NCBI RefSeq assembly: GCF_003432065.1
Contig: NZ_QWDE01000001.1
Location: forward strand, 1,922,001 to 1,986,000
Source of the DNA: Mucilaginibacter terrenus
GTDB taxonomy: Bacteria; Bacteroidota; Bacteroidia; Sphingobacteriales; Sphingobacteriaceae
DNA length: 64,000 nucleotides
Direction: 5' to 3'
Shown here in pieces: positions 26,126 to 34,469 of this stretch. The translations under genes were made by a program, and so were the position numbers. How positions within the stretch are numbered: position 1 is the first letter of the stretch; every line of letters starts with the position of its first letter. The notes beneath the pieces were generated by a model that was not told the DNA's origin, did not search any database, and saw only the letters and a list, made by a program, of their open reading frames with translations.

Positions 26126-26866
26126 TTAGTTCACCTGCTCGCTTGTAAGTCCAAATCTGCGCTCCCGCTTCTGGTAATCCAGTATGGCCTCAAACAGGTC
26201 TTCGCGCCTGAAATCGGGCCACAGCTTATCGGTAAAATACAGTTCGGCGTAGGCAATTTGCCACAGCAGGTAATTACTTATACGGTACTCGCCGCTGGTT
26301 CTTATCAAAAGCTCCGGGTTAGGCATACCGTGTGTGTATAAATTATCTTCAAACATTTGCTCATCAATATCTTCGGGTTGCAGCTCTCCGCTTTGCACTT
26401 TGGTGGCCAGCTCTTTAGCAGCATGCACCATTTCCCTGCGCGAACTGTAGCTTAAAGCCAGTGTAAGTACCAGCCCCGTATTTGTTGATGTTTTAATTAT
26501 TGCGTTGTTAAGTTCTCTAAAGCATTTGCCCGGCAACTGCTGCATATCCCCTATCGCGTTAAGCCGTACATTATTCTGCATCAGCTTATTTATTTCTTTA
26601 TTGATGGTACTGATGAGGAGCTCCATAATGGCATTTACCTCAAAGGAGGGGCGGTTCCAGTTTTCGGAACTAAAGGTGTATAAAGTTAGGTATTCTACCC
26701 CAAGCTCGCCGGCACCCTCAACTACATCACGTACAGACAGCACACCGTTGTGATGGCCAAATACCCTTAGTTTGCCTTTGCCTTTAGCCCAGCGGCCATT
26801 ACCATCCATAATAACAGCTATGTGGCGGGGCAATTTCTGCAAATCAATCTGATCTTTGTAACTCAT
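26126..26866 (-). CDS. uppS: Isoprenyl transferase (undecaprenyl diphosphate synthase)
   Basis: Adds isopentenyl units to make the C55 lipid carrier for peptidoglycan. The conserved first block IAVIMDGNGRWAK, with catalytic Asp21, is followed by FGHHNGV, LTLYTFSSENWNRP and the C-terminal RTSGEYRISNYLLWQ and FTDKLWPDF motifs. The start at 26866 (MSYKDQIDLQKLPRHIA) gives 246 residues and the N-terminus usual in Bacteroidota. The frame also extends to 26911. It probably leads the uppS-bamA-skp-skp transcript. Confidence 0.95.
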   Translation of the reverse strand: MSYKDQIDLQKLPRHIAVIMDGNGRWAKGKGKLRVFGHHNGVLSVRDVVEGAGELGVEYLTLYTFSSENWNRPSFEVNAIMELLISTINKEINKLMQNNVRLNAIGDMQQLPGKCFRELNNAIIKTSTNTGLVLTLALSYSSRREMVHAAKELATKVQSGELQPEDIDEQMFEDNLYTHGMPNPELLIRTSGEYRISNYLLWQIAYAELYFTDKLWPDFRREDLFEAILDYQKRERRFGLTSEQVN

Positions 26867-26978
26867 TTCTACCTGCGGTTTTAACAGCCCGACATCAGCT
26901 ATCAAATACATGCATTATTGTAAAACACCTTGCTTTAAGCAAAGCTTTCAACAACTTATGCTATTTTTTTTCAGGTGA

Positions 26979-26986
26979 CAAAGGTA
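26979..26986 (-). promoter_or_regulatory. -7 box upstream of uppS
   Basis: The reverse strand reads TACCTTTG (TAnnTTTG consensus), about 112 bp before the preferred uppS start. It is likely the promoter of the uppS-bamA-skp-skp block. Confidence 0.5.
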
Positions 26987-27102
26987 AAACTTACTTTGTA
27001 TTATTTTAGTATGACGGAAAAGAAATAATGGCCGGAGTAGCGAAAGCGAAACGATACCCGCTTTTTAGAAAGTGAACTGTAATGTAAGCCCGTACCAGAA
27101 AA

Positions 27103-27141
27103 CAAAAGCCTTTTTCCATTGCAGGAAAAAGGCTTTTGTTT
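27103..27141 (-). terminator. Strong hairpin terminator after exbD
   Basis: A perfect 15-bp stem (27103-27117 with 27124-27138) closes around ATTGCA. It is T-rich on both exits, so it could work in both directions. It lies 29 bp past the leftward exbD stop. Confidence 0.88.
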
Positions 27142-27166
27142 TAATTATATAAAGTTTAGGGTAAGA

Positions 27167-27691
27167 TTAGTACACATGCTTATCCCGCAGCATGGCCACG
27201 TCCTTTGCATCCGTGTCAGCTATTGAGTATTGATCGACAGCGGCAATATTTAATTCGTCAATAGTGTTCACCAGGTTGCTGTAGACCGATTTTGCAGATG
27301 GTTTCACCAGTACAAGCATGGTTTTACCTGTAGTCTCAAGAACTTTTTGGCGCATGTTGTTAATTACCCTGCGCAGCCCATCCTTACTGTAGTTTGTTAC
27401 GGTGGCAGATATTATCGGTTCATCTGCTGTGCCTAAATACCACATAGCTTTATCATCAGCACCCAGGCAAATAGTAAGGCTACGGGATGCACCTGACGGC
27501 TCAGGCTCTGCATCAGCAACCGGCATCACCACCTTCATGATCTTTGGTTTAGCAAGTGTAGTGGTGAGCATAAAAAAGGTAATGAGCAGAAAGGCCAGAT
27601 CAACCATTGCGGTAAGATCTACCCGTAAGGCTTGTTTGCTCCTGGGAACTTTTTTGCCCTTGTTTTCGGGAGCGGTGTTTAATTCAGCCAT
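27167..27691 (-). CDS. ExbD/TolR-family biopolymer transport protein
   Basis: Single-span inner-membrane protein that normally works with ExbB to power TonB. The 174-residue protein has a short cytoplasmic start, then one hydrophobic segment containing the proton-carrying aspartate (Asp31 in LTAMVDLAFLLITFFML). A periplasmic domain ends with a TMLVLVKPSAKSVYSNLVNTIDEL segment, typical of ExbD. No exbB or tonB is adjacent, so it is an orphan copy. It sits between uppS and the beta-barrel gene, flanked by a terminator and a repeat-rich gap. Confidence 0.88.
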   Translation of the reverse strand: MAELNTAPENKGKKVPRSKQALRVDLTAMVDLAFLLITFFMLTTTLAKPKIMKVVMPVADAEPEPSGASRSLTICLGADDKAMWYLGTADEPIISATVTNYSKDGLRRVINNMRQKVLETTGKTMLVLVKPSAKSVYSNLVNTIDELNIAAVDQYSIADTDAKDVAMLRDKHVY

Positions 27692-27928
27692 GGCTTTAGT
27701 TGTTTAGGTGAATAATTGGTGCTTACTAGTCAACGAATAAAAGTACTAATTAATTTTGATAAACAAAATATAATTCTGTTATATATAAAATTATAAAATT
27801 AAAAACCGAAAAACACTATTTTAACAACTTTGTAGAACCTGTTAACTGTAAATTCCATCCGATGTTGCTATTGCTCGTTGACACTATATTGCCCCAAAAA
27901 GGTGAGTAAAAGAAAAGGAACGCAGGAC

Positions 27929-27988
27929 GACTCACCCCGACATCGCTATCGCTCGTCCACCCTCCCTCCGCTTTGCGCAAAGAGGGTG
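27929..27988 (+). repeat. Dispersed repeat family B, copy 1
   Basis: Starts ACTCACCCCGACATCGCTAT and ends in the hairpin CCCTC...CTTTGCGCAAAGAGGGT. Related copies are at 28268-28326 and, inverted, at 37076-37121 and 37238-37294. Confidence 0.8.
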
Positions 27989-28100
27989 AGGAGAAAATGC
28001 GCGCTTTACAAGTACAACGCCATCATTCCGGATGTGCTTGCGTGCGACCCTTTCATCTGATTGCTGTATTTCTTGCAATTACGTAGTGCCAGAACAAGCA

Positions 28101-28226
28101 CTTAAAAACCGGCATCAGGAACGTTCGGGTGGCAGAGCAAATGCTAAAACACTAACTTTAACAGAACGTAACGTAGCCGGCACTTTTCTTTGGTTCGTTT
28201 CTTTTGGTGTCAAAAGAAATGAACAT
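28101..28226 (-). repeat. Dispersed repeat family A, copy 2
   Basis: Reverse-complement copy of 4505-4627, with only a few differences over about 125 bp. It ends with the perfect hairpin CTTTTGGTGTCAAAAG. Confidence 0.8.
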
Positions 28227-28267
28227 CCACTAGCGTTAATAAAGCAAACTCATTCCTCATGAGCACT

Positions 28268-28326
28268 AACTCACCCCGACATCGCTGTCTCTCGTCCACC
28301 CTCCCTCCGCTTTGCGCAAAGAGGGT
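28268..28326 (+). repeat. Dispersed repeat family B, copy 2
   Basis: ACTCACCCCGACATCGCTGT... through CGCTTTGCGCAAAGAGGGT, nearly identical to 27929-27988. Confidence 0.8.
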
Positions 28327-28338
28327 AATACAAGAAAT

Positions 28339-28426
28339 CGTCATTGCGAGCGATAGCGTGGCAATCTCCCGACATGCTCGCGGCAACCTTTTCCATAGGA
28401 AGATTGCTTCGATCCTCGCAATGACG
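28339..28426. repeat. Dispersed repeat family C, copy 1
   Basis: An 88-bp element bounded by the inverted ends CGTCATTGCGAG and CTCGCAATGACG. Internal GTGGCAATCT and AGATTGCTTCGATC segments are also partly inverted. A second copy lies at 36969-37054, and a fragment at 1198-1211. Confidence 0.8.
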
Positions 28427-28570
28427 TATTGGTTTCTGATTGATTACAAAAAACCCGCATAAAGAAGATTTCCTTGTGAGCAATGCACGAAATTTCTTAA
28501 AGAGAGTTAGGGAACCTGACTATAATTCATTCTTGTCCGGGGAGAAAAGGCAACTGGGATGCCTTTACAA

Positions 28571-29359
28571 TTACTCTTCGTAGTAGCACTTTTCGGTCAC
28601 AAAAGTATAGGTGAGCGTAAAACCTGCAAACATGTAAATGTCCTTTGGCCGAAGATCGCCACGCTGGGTACCGGGTGTGCCTATGTATGCACCGCCACGC
28701 TCACCAGACCTGTCCGACAGAACTACCGATGTAGAATTTGGCAGCTTACTTTTATCAGCATATAAACCGCTTACATCGTCAAGAAAATCGGTACGGGTAT
28801 ACCGGTAGCCAACTTCGGCAGCCAGGGTCCATTTGCCGCCAATGTTGTATTTAAAACCCGCACCATAGGGTATTACCATGGTGTTTTTACGATATTCGGA
28901 CTCCTGCCCCTCCGTTCTTAAAGAGCGGAGCGAAACCTCGCTTCCGCCGTACATAGCATGTGGTGCAAAGGCTGTTAGCCCAACGCCCAGATATACATAA
29001 GGCGTGTACTTGTTTTTGCCGGCATCCGGAATGTACTTCATGAAGTTGAACTCGGCTGTAAGACTCAGTTCTTTTAGGCCGTCGGTAAAGCTCAGGTTGC
29101 GGTTGTAGATCTGTTCGTAACGCGATGTGCTGTCCGCGCCTGCTATTTTACCGTACTGGTAATTAAGCTTTGCCCCTAAGTAACCATTGAAATTGCGTTT
29201 CACAAATAATCCGAAAGAGCCGCCGCTAAGCTTTACCGGATTGCTGTTAAGATCGCCAATGTAACCTGCACCACCCAAGTTGCCGCCTATTTCCCAGGTT
29301 TGGGCGCTTACGTTTAAGGCTATAAAGCAAAAGAATAAAATAGCGGAGAGTTTTGGCAT
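28571..29359 (-). CDS. Outer-membrane beta-barrel protein (DUF6089-like)
   Basis: A 262-residue exported protein. Signal peptide MPKLSAILFFCFIALNVSA is followed by QTWEIGGNLGGAGYIGDLN and alternating aromatic/polar strands typical of an 8-stranded barrel. Examples are LGAKLNYQYGKI, YTPYVYLGVGLTAF, WTLAAEVGYRYTRTDF and YMFAGFTLTYTFV. Bacteroidota commonly keep such a gene between nadK and uppS, and this gene lies 9 bp after nadK on the same strand, so they are probably co-transcribed. Here the link to uppS is broken by exbD and repeats. Function unknown; possibly envelope assembly. Confidence 0.8.
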   Translation of the reverse strand: MPKLSAILFFCFIALNVSAQTWEIGGNLGGAGYIGDLNSNPVKLSGGSFGLFVKRNFNGYLGAKLNYQYGKIAGADSTSRYEQIYNRNLSFTDGLKELSLTAEFNFMKYIPDAGKNKYTPYVYLGVGLTAFAPHAMYGGSEVSLRSLRTEGQESEYRKNTMVIPYGAGFKYNIGGKWTLAAEVGYRYTRTDFLDDVSGLYADKSKLPNSTSVVLSDRSGERGGAYIGTPGTQRGDLRPKDIYMFAGFTLTYTFVTEKCYYEE

Positions 29360-29368
29360 CCGTTAATG

Positions 29369-30250
29369 TTAATAGTTACGGGCGTCCAATCCCCATAACA
29401 GCTTTTTCCTTAACGTGGATAAGTAACTTTCATTATTCAGGCGGATTAAATTGAGCCTGAAGCCGGCCTTATACACCCTGAACTGCATTGTTTTATCAAT
29501 AGTAGCCGTGCGGCTGTCGCAAGATACGATGTAGTTGTTTGCGCGACACTCTACCTCAAATGATAGCTTGCTGGTATCGGGCAGTATCACCGGCCTTACA
29601 TTAAGGTTATGTGGAGATACGGGCGTTAGCGCTATACTGTTTGATTGCGGGAAGATAATGGGGCCACCGCAACTAAGCGAGTATGCGGTTGAGCCGGTGG
29701 AGGTGGATATGATAATACCATCGCCCCAATAGGAGTTCAGAAATTCATCATTTAACGTCACATGCGTGGTGATCATGGCCGAATCATCGCGCTTGTGTAT
29801 GGTAACATCGTTAAGCGCAAAGTTGTCTTCACCAAATATCTTATCGTCAGAATCTATCACCAGCAGTTCCCGGCTATCCAGTGTAAACTCCCTGTTCACT
29901 ACCGCGTGAATAGCTGCCACGATATCGTTCTTATTAATGCTGGCCAGGAAACCCAGGCGGCCAAAGTTAATGCCTATAACTGGCACTCCGCTGTCGCGGA
30001 TAAGCGTAACCATATCCAGCAATGTGCCGTCGCCACCAATGGTGATAAAAATGTCGATGAAATCCTTTATAGGGTCTGTTGGCTGAAGTACGTTATAAGG
30101 CGAAGTATCTACATTGCCCTGCAGGTACTCGTTAAACTGTGCATGTATGTACACTTCTACATTATGCAGCACAAGGCTATCAAAAACCTGCCTGATGAAC
30201 GGGAACACCTGCGGATCGTTAAACTGCCTGCCGTATACTGCTATCCTCAT
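29369..30250 (-). CDS. nadK: NAD kinase
   Basis: Phosphorylates NAD to NADP; cytosolic. The 293-residue protein has the ATP-NAD kinase signature GGDGTLLDM (residues 72-80) and the second conserved block GIIISTSTGSTAYSLSCGGP. NDVTIHKRDDSAMI and the C-terminal SCDSRTATID segments also fit. It is the first of the nadK/beta-barrel pair on this strand. The start MRIAVYGRQF is the usual NadK N-terminus. Confidence 0.95.
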   Translation of the reverse strand: MRIAVYGRQFNDPQVFPFIRQVFDSLVLHNVEVYIHAQFNEYLQGNVDTSPYNVLQPTDPIKDFIDIFITIGGDGTLLDMVTLIRDSGVPVIGINFGRLGFLASINKNDIVAAIHAVVNREFTLDSRELLVIDSDDKIFGEDNFALNDVTIHKRDDSAMITTHVTLNDEFLNSYWGDGIIISTSTGSTAYSLSCGGPIIFPQSNSIALTPVSPHNLNVRPVILPDTSKLSFEVECRANNYIVSCDSRTATIDKTMQFRVYKAGFRLNLIRLNNESYLSTLRKKLLWGLDARNY

Positions 30251-30310
30251 ATATTTTCTTACTAATATCGAATTTTGAATGTAAAAACCGGAGCTATCCG
30301 CTAATACTCT

Positions 30311-30940
30311 TTATGGTTTGCGTTTAGGTTGTGGCTGAGCTTGTACTTTTTTACTGAATGTAGACGCCCTGAACGCAGCCAGCATGGTTTCGCCAATTGT
30401 TTTATCAACATACATCATCACCACGGACAGGTCCTTGTTACCAAAAACCTTGCTGTATAAGTTCATGGTTAGATTGATCTTGTTAGGAAAGGAAATGTTC
30501 ATTTTAAAAAGCCGGAACGGCAAACCGCTCACCACTTCTGAAGTGTAGCTGGTATCCAGCTTAGCGCCCGGCATTTGCTTTTCAAAGGTGCCGTACAGGA
30601 TGTCTCCTACAGCTTTATCAGACTCGGCCATTGTCCCTCCGCCTAACTCTGCCGGCTGCCAGTTAGCTTCAAAGTAATGCATCTGATCTTTGCGCATTAC
30701 AAATATAGCGTGCGTATGATCTTCGACCTTAGCGTTGTAAGTACCTTCGATGGCGCCGGCGCCTTTTGCCTTCATCTTCTGGTAATCGGCAGCGTCCATA
30801 GTGTTAAAGCCCGGAGGAGGAGTGATTGTCCACCCGAACAAGTCACTTTTTAGCTGCCTGGGTGCCGATGCCTGCTGAGCAACAACGCCGCTGTAAGTTA
30901 ACGTTGAACAGACAGCGACAAGGAAAAAGCGTTTTATCAT
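30311..30940 (-). CDS. Exported protein of unknown function
   Basis: A 209-residue protein with signal peptide MIKRFFLVAVCSTLTYSGVVA, cut before QQASAPRQ. The mature part begins LKSDLFGWTITPPPGFNTMD, a start often seen in small secreted proteins that resemble PsbP/Mog1-like folds. It ends in a basic tail (KKVQAQPQPKRKP). No catalytic motif was recognised. It is 17 bp downstream of the DUF885-like lipoprotein gene on the same strand, so they probably form an operon. Confidence 0.75.
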   Translation of the reverse strand: MIKRFFLVAVCSTLTYSGVVAQQASAPRQLKSDLFGWTITPPPGFNTMDAADYQKMKAKGAGAIEGTYNAKVEDHTHAIFVMRKDQMHYFEANWQPAELGGGTMAESDKAVGDILYGTFEKQMPGAKLDTSYTSEVVSGLPFRLFKMNISFPNKINLTMNLYSKVFGNKDLSVVMMYVDKTIGETMLAAFRASTFSKKVQAQPQPKRKP

Positions 30941-30957
30941 ACTGTTAATGTCAGGTA

Positions 30958-32268
30958 CTATTTCTGTAATTCCTCGGTAGTAACTTCACTGCTTAACAGT
31001 TTACCAAAAAGCTCCCATCGTTTTTGAGGATTTTTTGCTGTGCCGCCGTGTTTTTCGATATGGTTCTTCACCAGGTCCAGCCCGTAATTGTAGTTGATAA
31101 CGTAGCTGCGGTATTTTTTGATAAAGCTCACCGATTTCTCCGCCGTTTCATCATTCATCAGGCAGTATTTACGCAAATAACTTTGCGCCTTACTGCTGGA
31201 CATATCTCCGCTAAGCAGGCCGCGCGCAGCCTCATTACGGGCATAGTTTAGTTTACCTTTAATATCCAGCGCCCTAAAGTAAAGGTCTATGCCGGTAGTA
31301 TCTAACCCTGCCAGGGGCAGCAGTGTACTTTTAGCAAACTTTACTTTATCGTTGCCTGGAAAAGCTACCTCGATACCGTAGTTAGCGCTTCCCTCTGCTA
31401 TAAGTGATTGCGGACTAAACAACGGGTACATAGAAAGCTCTACCCATCCCCGGTCGTGATAAAGGTTTTTCTCCAGCAGCATATTGTATACGTGGTGCCC
31501 GGGATAGCTTTCATGGCTGCCAACGTCTATCGCGCGGTCTATAAATATCTTTATGTCGGTGTTTATCTGCACCAGGCTTTTATACTTGCCCTGATACCAG
31601 TTGTAGCCGTTCCATGTTTTATTAGTGACAAACTCCAGCGAGAATGATTCCTCTGCGGGTAGTTTATAATGCGCCAGGGTACGCTTACGTGCTTCCGCAA
31701 TGGCGGCCTTAATCACGGGGTCCAGTTTATCTTTAGGGATTACGAACTTGTTTGCCAATTTCTGAAACCGATCGTTCACGTTGCCTTTGCCCGGCAAAAT
31801 ACTATCTAACAGCGCAAGTTGTTCTTTAAAATGATCTTCGGTGTAAACCGGCGCAGCTACACCGAACAACTGTTTAGATTCTTCATCAAAACTGCTGTAT
31901 TCCTCGCTGTAAATTTTTAGCCTGGCGTTAAACGCGATGAGCTGGTTGTATATCCAGTTTGCCCGCAGGCGGTTGGAGTCTACCTGCGCCGAATGTGCCA
32001 TTAACCGTACCTCGTTCATCAATTCGTTAGTTGATGCCAGTAAGCTATCCCTCGGGAACTCTTCTTTAACTATAGTGTCTTTAGGCTTTAAAGAGTCGGG
32101 GCCGTAGTAAGCATCTACAAAGTCTTTATCGTACTGACCAATGGTGAGGCCGAGGGTTACGTATTGCTCGGCAAGTTTATTTAGCTTTTTAGTTTCGGGC
32201 TTGTCGGCATTTCTTTCACAGGACGCAAAAAGGCCGGCGCATAGGAGCAAAAAGAACAGTTTTTTCAT
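30958..32268 (-). CDS. DUF885-like lipoprotein, putative metallopeptidase
   Basis: Predicted lipid-anchored hydrolase. The start at 32268 gives MKKLFFLLLCAGLFASCERN, a lipoprotein signal with Cys17 in the lipobox; the frame extends upstream without an export signal. The 436-residue protein contains VGSHESYPGHHVYNMLLEK, which matches the HExxPGHH metal-site motif of DUF885 proteins. Downstream is LIAEGSANYGIEVAFPG, where a Glu could be the third zinc ligand. The remainder is helical. Peptidase activity is inferred from motif only. It is the first gene of a pair with the exported protein at 30311-30940. Confidence 0.8.
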   Translation of the reverse strand: MKKLFFLLLCAGLFASCERNADKPETKKLNKLAEQYVTLGLTIGQYDKDFVDAYYGPDSLKPKDTIVKEEFPRDSLLASTNELMNEVRLMAHSAQVDSNRLRANWIYNQLIAFNARLKIYSEEYSSFDEESKQLFGVAAPVYTEDHFKEQLALLDSILPGKGNVNDRFQKLANKFVIPKDKLDPVIKAAIAEARKRTLAHYKLPAEESFSLEFVTNKTWNGYNWYQGKYKSLVQINTDIKIFIDRAIDVGSHESYPGHHVYNMLLEKNLYHDRGWVELSMYPLFSPQSLIAEGSANYGIEVAFPGNDKVKFAKSTLLPLAGLDTTGIDLYFRALDIKGKLNYARNEAARGLLSGDMSSSKAQSYLRKYCLMNDETAEKSVSFIKKYRSYVINYNYGLDLVKNHIEKHGGTAKNPQKRWELFGKLLSSEVTTEELQK

Positions 32269-32356
32269 AGCAGCTGGTGATGGTAGCTTTGCAAAGCTAA
32301 AAAAAGACGGTGGTTGCAGCACAAAAGTTTGCTATTTATAAGAAACAGCCGCGCAC

Positions 32357-33019
32357 TTAAAGGTTGAGGTAGTTCATAAAGGAGTCGAACCGGTCGCGGG
32401 AATTGTCGTTATGATCGGTACTGTTAAAGGTGGCCTTTATGTCATAGCTATAGCGCAGGAAAGTAGCCACTATGTTGGATAGGTCCTGCTTGTTCACCTT
32501 CAGGGTTACTTCTATCCGGGTGCTATCCGGGAAGGTACGTACGTAGCTGCTAAGCACCTGCGCGTTGTCCGACTCAACCACCTGCGCCATATGTGCCAGG
32601 GAGTTGTTCTTATTATCTATCTCCAGCACTATAATACCGCCGGGGTCACTTACTGAAGTGATCTTGGCAAAGTACTCGTTCATAGTATTGATAGAAATAA
32701 GGCCCTGGTAATCCTTTTTGGCATCCAGTACGGGCACTACGCTCAGGTCGCGCTCGTAAAATAACCGGATAACATCGTAAATGTGCTGATCTTCCAGCAC
32801 GTAAGGGTTTACGAGCGAAAGCGCTATTGCACCTATCTGGGTGTTGTAGTCGGCCTCCTCAATCAGGTCGTCCTCAGAGATGAGGCCCAGAAACTGATCT
32901 TCGTTCACAATAGGCAAGTGGCGCACACGAAATTCCGCCATGCGGTCTAACACCTTTTGTACAGTGTCTGACGTGTGCAATGGGGGAATTGCGTCGGCTA
33001 CGAGCTCAATTGCTAGCAT
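32357..33019 (-). CDS. CBS-pair domain protein
   Basis: Cytosolic protein of 220 residues with two CBS motifs (about residues 10-60, FRVRHLPIVNEDQFLGLISEDD, and 75-125, ERDLSVVPVLDAKKDYQGLI), likely binding an adenine nucleotide. A C-terminal ACT-like half follows (GGIIVLEIDNKNNSLAHMAQ). This type is common near nadK in Bacteroidota and its role is unknown. It overlaps nothing but lies 3 bp after the alpha/beta-hydrolase stop, so the two are translationally close. Confidence 0.88.
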   Translation of the reverse strand: MLAIELVADAIPPLHTSDTVQKVLDRMAEFRVRHLPIVNEDQFLGLISEDDLIEEADYNTQIGAIALSLVNPYVLEDQHIYDVIRLFYERDLSVVPVLDAKKDYQGLISINTMNEYFAKITSVSDPGGIIVLEIDNKNNSLAHMAQVVESDNAQVLSSYVRTFPDSTRIEVTLKVNKQDLSNIVATFLRYSYDIKATFNSTDHNDNSRDRFDSFMNYLNL

Positions 33020-33022
33020 ATA

Positions 33023-33784
33023 TCATTTTTTATGTTTATCCAAAAACAGCTTCAGATAATGGTTAAACTCTTCGGGGCGTTCCATCATTGGCGCATGCCC
33101 GCATTTATCTATCCAGTGCAGCTCCGAGTTGGGCAGCAGTTCGTTAAATTCAACAGCTACCTCGGGCGGCGTAATTTTATCATCCCTGCCCCATATTAAC
33201 GCAACCGGCATGGTTATCTTGCGCAGTTCGCTTTTCATATTATGCCTTATGGCCGATTTTGCCATGGCTAAAATGCGTATTACCTTGGCGCGGTCGTTAA
33301 TGGTTTGGTATACTTCGTCTATAAGTTCATCAGTAGCGGTAGCCGGATCATAAAAAGTATACTGCACTTTTTCCCTCACAAAATCGCGGCTCTCCCGTTT
33401 AGGGAACGATCCGCCGAAGGCGTTCTCGTACAACCCCGAACTACCGGTAAGCACCAGTGCTTTTACATAACCCGGATGTGCAAGTACATATATAAGCCCC
33501 ACGTGCCCGCCAAGCGAATTGCCCAGCATAGTTACATTTAGCAGCTTTTTAAACTTAATAAACTTGTGTACAAACTTCGAGAGTGCCCGCACACCTGTGG
33601 TAAGAAGCGGCAGATCATAAATAGGCAGGATAGGGATAATAACCCGGTATTTAGGGCTAAACTCTTCTATCACCTTTTCCCAGTTGCTGAGCGCACCCAT
33701 AAGGCCGTGCAGCAGCAAAAGCGGTTCGCCTTCCCCTTCATCTATATATGTAAAGCCTTTTTCCTGTTTAAGTGCAAAACTCAT
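33023..33784 (-). CDS. Alpha/beta hydrolase
   Basis: A 253-residue soluble hydrolase. It has the oxyanion-loop motif LLLHGLMGALSNW, the nucleophile elbow GNSLGGHVG with Ser at about residue 93, an acidic residue in WGRDDKITPPEVA and the C-terminal His in DKCGHAPMMERP. The full Ser-Asp-His triad is present, so it should be active; the substrate is unknown. It is paired with the CBS gene on the same strand. Confidence 0.9.
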   Translation of the reverse strand: MSFALKQEKGFTYIDEGEGEPLLLLHGLMGALSNWEKVIEEFSPKYRVIIPILPIYDLPLLTTGVRALSKFVHKFIKFKKLLNVTMLGNSLGGHVGLIYVLAHPGYVKALVLTGSSGLYENAFGGSFPKRESRDFVREKVQYTFYDPATATDELIDEVYQTINDRAKVIRILAMAKSAIRHNMKSELRKITMPVALIWGRDDKITPPEVAVEFNELLPNSELHWIDKCGHAPMMERPEEFNHYLKLFLDKHKK

Positions 33785-33904
33785 AATATCTCTTAAAACT
33801 GCCTTCCGGTTAATTCAGACCACTTTTCATTTCGGTCTGAAAAAGCAATATTTCACGGTAAAATTAGATTATTCGGATATAGTTACAACTATTTAGAAAA
33901 TTAA

Positions 33905-34354
33905 TTATCCCAACAATTGCTTAATTACTTCTGATATTGTTTTACCATCTGCACGGCCGGCGAGCTCTTTATTAGCAACACCCATCACCCGGCCCATTTC
34001 TTTAACTGATGTTACGCCCAAACGGCCAACAAGTTCCTGCACGTAGCCTTCTATCTCGAACTTGCTCATCTGCTGTGGAAGGTAAGGTTCTATTACATAC
34101 ATCTCCGCCATTTCTATCTCGTACAAGTCTTCCCTGCCTTGTGTTTTGTAGATGTCTGCTGACTCTTTACGTTGTTTAATCAGCTTTTGCAGCACTTTTA
34201 TTTCGGCATCCTGCGTAAGTTCTTCGCTTGCGCCTTTTTCTGTCTTGGCTAAAAGCAAAGCAGATTTTATGGCACGTAAGCCACGCAGGCGGTCGGGTTG
34301 TTTAGCCAGCATGGCCTGTTTAATATCCTGGTCTATTTGTTGTATGAGTGACAT
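33905..34354 (-). CDS. yqeY: GatB/YqeY domain protein
   Basis: A 149-residue helical protein related to the C-terminal domain of GatB. It begins MSLIQQIDQDIKQAMLAKQP and contains LRAIKSALLLAKTEKG, IKVLQKLIKQRKESADIY and YLPQQMSKFEIEGYV, then GRVMGVANKELAGRADGKTI. These are standard YqeY blocks, and the length is typical. A role linked to tRNA or amidotransferases is suspected but unproven. Flanks are gene-free (about 115-120 bp each), so it appears monocistronic. Confidence 0.92.
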   Translation of the reverse strand: MSLIQQIDQDIKQAMLAKQPDRLRGLRAIKSALLLAKTEKGASEELTQDAEIKVLQKLIKQRKESADIYKTQGREDLYEIEMAEMYVIEPYLPQQMSKFEIEGYVQELVGRLGVTSVKEMGRVMGVANKELAGRADGKTISEVIKQLLG

Positions 34355-34469
34355 GGTCTGATTATTTAGACCGGAAGTTGGAAAGTCCGCAGTCCGGTAT
34401 TATGTTGTTTATTTATGAAGTACTGTATTCATCTTTCGGACCTCCTGACTTTACGGACTTCCGACTTAA

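Larger units (their letters stand above)
27692..28570. other. Repeat-filled intergenic region
   Basis: An 879-bp gap between exbD and the beta-barrel gene. The first ~160 bp are A/T-rich and probably contain the exbD promoter. The rest is a mosaic of dispersed repeats: family B at 27929-27988 and 28268-28326, family A (reverse) at 28101-28226, and family C at 28339-28426. Short open frames here fall within the repeats and are not credible genes. Confidence 0.7.

Noticed and set aside
28032..28262. 76-codon forward frame (contains LWFVSFGVKRNEHP)
   Set aside because: It translates repeat family A; the same reading would come from the other copy, so it is not evidence of a gene.
28259..28483. 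Overlapping forward and reverse frames (67 and 70 codons) in the 28.3-28.5 kb gap
   Set aside because: They lie inside repeat families B and C and translate the repeats.
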